10,222 nt of DNA from Boseongicola sp. SB0662_bin_57 (GTDB lineage: Bacteria > Pseudomonadota > Alphaproteobacteria > Rhodobacterales > Rhodobacteraceae): NCBI GenBank assembly GCA_009839535.1, contig VXPN01000292.1, positions 1-10,222 on the forward strand, written 5' to 3'. Positions 7,500 through 10,222 of the stretch are shown here, piece by piece (the stretch's first letter is position 1; every line of letters starts with the position of its first letter). The translations under genes and the position numbers were made by a program. Below the pieces are notes generated by a model that was not told the origin of the DNA, did not search any database, and saw only the letters and a program-made list of their open reading frames with translations.

Positions 7500-8273
7500 A
7501 TGGAATTGGAGCGAAACCGGTTCACGCACGCGATAGCGTCCGGCGAGAAGCAGGTCGGCCTCTGGATCACCTTGGGCAGCAATCTGGCTGCCGAGGTCGT
7601 GGCTCCCTCGGGCTATGACTGGGCGCTGATCGACACGGAGCACAGCCCCGGCGACTATTTCAGCGTTCTCGGCCAGTTGCAGGCGTTTGCGCCGTACGAA
7701 ACGACACCGATCGTGCGCGTGGAATGGAACGACCCCGTGGCCGTGAAGCGGATGCTTGACATCGGCGCGCCGGGTCTCCTCTTCCCGATGATCCAGTCCG
7801 TTGACGAGGCGCGTCAGGCAGTCGCCGCGACCCGCTATCCGCCGCGTGGCGTACGAGGCGTTGCTGGTTCGACCCGTGCAACGAAGTTCGGGCGCGTGAC
7901 GAATTATGTCCAGCGCGTCGAGGTCGAAACCACGGTGCTTCTCCAGCTGGAAACGCGTGCAGCGATGGAACAGGCTGCGGAAATCGCGCGGGTCGACGGC
8001 GTCTCCGGAATATTCTTCGGTCCCGCCGATATCGCGGCGGACATCGGCAGGCTGGGGCAGCCGATGGCGTCGGAAGTCTGGGAACTGGTCCGTGCGGCCG
8101 CCGGTGCCGTGCGGGAGGCAGGCAAGCCCGTTGGCACGCTGGTTCTGGATGCGCGGGTTGCCGCGGAACTCCTGAACGAGGGCTTCACTTTCGTTGCCTG
8201 TGGAACGGACACATCGGTCCTTGCGCGCGGCGCCGACGGGCTCCTTGCGGCCGTCAAGGATGGAATCGACTGA
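7500..8273 (+). CDS. HpcH/HpaI family aldolase
   Basis: This 257-residue protein is a class II, metal-dependent pyruvate aldolase of the HpcH/HpaI family. Relatives include HpaI (4-hydroxy-2-oxoheptanedioate aldolase) and RhmA (2-keto-3-deoxy-L-rhamnonate aldolase), which split a 4-hydroxy-2-oxo acid into pyruvate and an aldehyde. Catalytic positions fall where expected: H48 in D-T-E-H-S-P, R73 in I-V-R-V, the metal ligands E151 in L-Q-L-E-T and D177 in G-P-A-D-I. Family blocks Y-P-P-R-G-V-R-G (113-120) and A-C-G-T-D (233-237) are intact. Length is normal and there is no signal peptide. Its ATG directly abuts the TGA of the FAD enzyme. Position in the operon suggests that it cleaves a keto acid formed by oxidation. 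Substrate chain length and end group cannot be inferred; macrophomate-synthase-like or citrate-lyase-like activity is less likely. Confidence 0.95.
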   Translation: MELERNRFTHAIASGEKQVGLWITLGSNLAAEVVAPSGYDWALIDTEHSPGDYFSVLGQLQAFAPYETTPIVRVEWNDPVAVKRMLDIGAPGLLFPMIQSVDEARQAVAATRYPPRGVRGVAGSTRATKFGRVTNYVQRVEVETTVLLQLETRAAMEQAAEIARVDGVSGIFFGPADIAADIGRLGQPMASEVWELVRAAAGAVREAGKPVGTLVLDARVAAELLNEGFTFVACGTDTSVLARGADGLLAAVKDGID

Positions 8274-8287
8274 ACTGGGAGGATGCG

Positions 8288-8989
8288 ATGACCAGGACTG
8301 CCCTTATCACGGCCGGCGGCAGCGGAATGGGTGCGGACAGTGCCCGCGCCTTGGCCGCAAGCGGCTTCAACGTGGGGATTCTCTCCTCATCGGGAAAGGG
8401 GGAGGCTCTTGCGAAGGAGCTCGATGGCGTCGGCGTGACAGGCTCGAATCGCGAGGACGCCGACCTGCAGCGGCTTGTCGATGCCGCCATGAACGAGTGG
8501 GGCCGCATCGACGTGCTGGTGAACTCGGCTGGCCACGGGCCACGTGCGGCCATTCTTGAGCTGACGGACGGCGACTGGCACGAGGGAATGGAGGTCTACT
8601 TCCTGAGCGCAGTGCGTCCGACGCGGCTTGTGACTCCCGTCATGCAGGCCCAGGGTGGCGGCAGCATCATCAACATCTCGACATTTGCCGCGTTCGAGCC
8701 GAGCCCGGTGTTTCCGACAAGCGGCGTCATGCGGGCCGGCCTGGCCTCGTTCTGCAAGCTTTTCTCCGACAGGTATGCGGCGGAGAACATCCGCATGAAC
8801 AATGTCCTGCCGGGATTCATCGACAGTCTGCCCGAAAAGGACGAGTTTCGGGAGAAGATCCCGATGGGGCGCTACGGAAAGTCGCTCACGGAGATCGGCG
8901 GGGTCGTGGCCTTCCTCGCCTCGGAGGCCGGAGCCTACATCACGGGCCAGAACATCCGCGTGGACGGCGGTATCACGCGATCGGTGTGA
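8288..8989 (+). CDS. SDR-fold protein with non-canonical active site
   Basis: This 233-residue protein has the short-chain dehydrogenase/reductase fold and NAD(P)-binding marks: T8-A-G-G-S-G-M-G15 (alanine replaces the first glycine of T-G-x3-G-x-G) and N-S-A-G (79-82). The C-terminal G-Q-N-I-R-V-D-G-G-I-T (220-230) is typical. By alignment from memory, only the catalytic serine (S131) of the Asn-Ser-Tyr-Lys tetrad is kept. The Asn position is Y104, the Tyr position S145 and the Lys position R149. It may therefore use different chemistry, bind nucleotide without classic reduction, or have lost activity. Length is slightly short but the reading frame is intact. I recall related SDR sequences that also lack YxxxK, so this may be a real subfamily. 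GGGAGG sits 5 bases before the ATG. It is the last gene of the cluster, 14 bases after the aldolase, and may handle the aldehyde or a keto intermediate. Confidence 0.92.
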   Translation: MTRTALITAGGSGMGADSARALAASGFNVGILSSSGKGEALAKELDGVGVTGSNREDADLQRLVDAAMNEWGRIDVLVNSAGHGPRAAILELTDGDWHEGMEVYFLSAVRPTRLVTPVMQAQGGGSIINISTFAAFEPSPVFPTSGVMRAGLASFCKLFSDRYAAENIRMNNVLPGFIDSLPEKDEFREKIPMGRYGKSLTEIGGVVAFLASEAGAYITGQNIRVDGGITRSV

Positions 8990-8991
8990 AG

Positions 8992-9135
8992 CATCCGTCC
9001 GGATGTGCGGCGACGGCGGGGCATGACGATGATTCGGGCCCCGCAGAATTGGTCCGGCAACGGTGAATTCGACATGTTCTCACGTCCTGCGGCTGCGCGC
9101 CTGATGATCGCAGGCGCTTGAATTCGCGGGAATTC
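8992..9135. terminator. Cluster of hairpins between convergent genes, possible bidirectional termination region
   Basis: The convergent region holds four inverted repeats. CATCC/GGATG (8992-9005) has a 4-base loop. GCGGGGC/GCCCCGC (9016-9022 with 9038-9044) has a 15-base loop. GCGCCTG/CAGGCGC (9097-9103 with 9111-9117) has a 7-base loop. GAATTC/GAATTC (9120-9125 with 9130-9135) has a 4-base loop. The last two lie just past the MFS gene stop on the minus strand and the first two just past the SDR stop. None is followed by a clear T-run, so Rho-independent function is not proven. Convergent placement makes a termination or RNA 3'-end role likely. Confidence 0.4.
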
Positions 9136-9137
9136 CA

Positions 9138-10222
9138 TCAATTGTCGGCAATGCGCTCCTGAGCGTTGAATGACATCCACGCTGATATCGCCAGGCTGCC
9201 GGCCGCGGCCGGCAGCATCAAGCCAACCAGGGCCATCGCGTCCGGGAAGGCCTTTGCGACATAGCCCGTCACCGCAGTGACCACTGCCCCTGCGGTCACG
9301 ATCACGGCATCCGAAAGGCCGGACGCGCTGGCTGCCAGATCCTTGCGCACAAACATGGCCGCAGCACTGGCGCCTGGCATGGTCAAGCCATTGCCCAATC
9401 CGACCAGCGACGTGCATCCAAACAGAACCATTGGCGTTTCCCACCCGGACCAAAGGGCGCAAACACATACCGTCAGGCCAAGGGTGGCAGCGAGGCGGCC
9501 GGACAGCAGCACTGCGTGAAGGCTGCAAGATTCAAGCAATCTGCCCGACAAGAGGCTCCCGATCAGGAATCCCACGGTTATCGATCCCATGCCTAGTCCA
9601 ATTTGCGCCTGGGTCATCATGAATTGCTCGGACGCGACCAAAGGGAGTCCGGTAATGAAGATGTAGAACGTTGCAGTCGACAGAGTCATGATGGACGTGT
9701 AGCCCAAGAACCGAGGATCCGAGAGGAGTTCCAGAAGAGACCTGAAGGCAGAACCCTCCGAATGCTTGACGCCTCCCCCGGTTTCCGGAATTTGAAAGTG
9801 CACCAATGCCAGGAGGGAAATCCCTGACAGGAAATATACGAGGAAAATTGCCCGCCATCCGGCAATTTCCCCCAAGTACCCTCCAACGGAAGGTCCAATG
9901 ATTGGCGCAACACTCATTGCCATTGCAATGTAGCCAATGATGCCTGCGGTCCTTTTTCTGTCAAAAAGGTCACTCACGATCGCCCGTGACAGCACCATGC
10001 CGGACACGACGGAGCCTTGCAGTATCCTGAAAGCCAGAAAGGCAAGATAGCTTTCTGACACGGCGCAGCCAATTGACGCAGCCAGGAAGATGCACAACGA
10101 GCATGTCAATACCGACCTTCGGCCGAACCTGTCTGCCAATGATCCTGCGCAGACCTGAAAGACTGCAGTGGATGCCAGATAGCCGGAAATCGCCCACGCC
10201 ATGGTGTCATAGGAAACCCGGA
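9138..10222 (-). CDS. MFS drug-resistance-type transporter (Bcr/CflA family), N-terminus cut by window edge
   Basis: This is an inner-membrane major facilitator transporter, probably a proton-driven exporter of drugs or metabolites. The frame is open through the ATG at 10202 to the window edge, adding R-V-S-Y-D-T before it, so the true start is outside. The window holds 360 residues; family members have about 400. Counting from that ATG, about eleven hydrophobic segments are visible, consistent with a 12-TM protein lacking TM1. The loop 2-3 signature G-S-L-A-D-R-F-G-R-R (20-29) is the MFS motif A, and a conserved S-R-A-I-V-S-D-L-F follows in the TM4 region. These features and the TM5 G-P-S-V-G-G fit Bcr/CflA proteins. 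The right part of the gene has lower GC than the upstream operon (hand counts of 53-60% in three 60-base lines). It is convergent with the SDR gene, and no functional link is evident. The substrate is unknown. Confidence 0.93.
   Translation of the reverse strand, partial: RVSYDTMAWAISGYLASTAVFQVCAGSLADRFGRRSVLTCSLCIFLAASIGCAVSESYLAFLAFRILQGSVVSGMVLSRAIVSDLFDRKRTAGIIGYIAMAMSVAPIIGPSVGGYLGEIAGWRAIFLVYFLSGISLLALVHFQIPETGGGVKHSEGSAFRSLLELLSDPRFLGYTSIMTLSTATFYIFITGLPLVASEQFMMTQAQIGLGMGSITVGFLIGSLLSGRLLESCSLHAVLLSGRLAATLGLTVCVCALWSGWETPMVLFGCTSLVGLGNGLTMPGASAAAMFVRKDLAASASGLSDAVIVTAGAVVTAVTGYVAKAFPDAMALVGLMLPAAAGSLAISAWMSFNAQERIADN

Noticed and set aside
6945..7643. A 232-residue minus-strand open frame over the FAD gene and aldolase start
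   Set aside because: It is antisense to well-supported coding sequence, with no recognisable domain or ribosome site noticed.
2502..8989. Assignment of the cluster to the creatinine/N-methylhydantoin pathway
   Set aside because: That route needs an N-carbamoylsarcosine amidase and does not use a pyruvate aldolase. Neither the amidase nor a creatinine deaminase is in the window, so the name would overstate the evidence.
8288..8989. SDR gene as a pseudogene
   Set aside because: The frame is intact, the ribosome site is strong, the cofactor fold and C-terminus are well kept, and similar YxxxK-lacking relatives are recalled. Loss of catalytic residues alone does not show decay.
10197..10222. 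ATG at 10202 as the true start of the MFS gene
   Set aside because: The frame continues to the window edge with sequence typical of the TM1-TM2 loop, and a start there would leave out TM1. The gene is cut by the edge.

Overview
The window looks like chromosomal DNA of a high-GC alphaproteobacterium, most likely a member of the Rhodobacterales. The best clues are the adjacent bolA and grxD genes on one strand, a CGFS glutaredoxin sequence that matches my recollection of Rhodobacterales Grx4 proteins, and GC-rich codon use. This placement comes from recognition, not from a database search.

Layout. Positions 1-2279 are read on the minus strand. They hold bolA (2043-2279), then grxD (1575-1937), then a family 5 (dipeptide/oligopeptide type) ABC substrate-binding protein (1-1342) that runs off the left edge. 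A 222-base divergent region (2280-2501) separates bolA from a plus-strand cluster of five tightly packed genes (2502-8989): hyuA, hyuB, an FAD-dependent DAO-family oxidoreductase, an HpcH/HpaI-type aldolase and a short-chain dehydrogenase-like protein. A convergent 148-base region (8990-9137) with several hairpins follows. Then a minus-strand MFS exporter of the Bcr/CflA type (9138-10222) runs off the right edge without its first membrane segment. No intergenic stretch exceeds 300 bases, and I saw no tRNA, rRNA, CRISPR array or insertion sequence.

How the genes may work together. The five-gene cluster has the shape of a catabolic operon. HyuA and HyuB would open a cyclic amide (hydantoin, lactam or 5-oxoproline-like) with ATP. 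The FAD enzyme would oxidise the resulting amino or N-alkyl-amino acid. The HpaI-type aldolase would split a hydroxy-2-oxo acid into pyruvate (or a similar keto acid) and an aldehyde. The last gene has an SDR fold but lacks three of the four SDR catalytic residues, so its role is open. The substrate is not identified, and this enzyme combination does not match a pathway I can name. The substrate-binding protein could supply the substrate, but it lies on the other strand behind bolA-grxD. BolA and Grx4 probably serve iron-sulfur and iron homeostasis and have no evident link to the catabolic genes.
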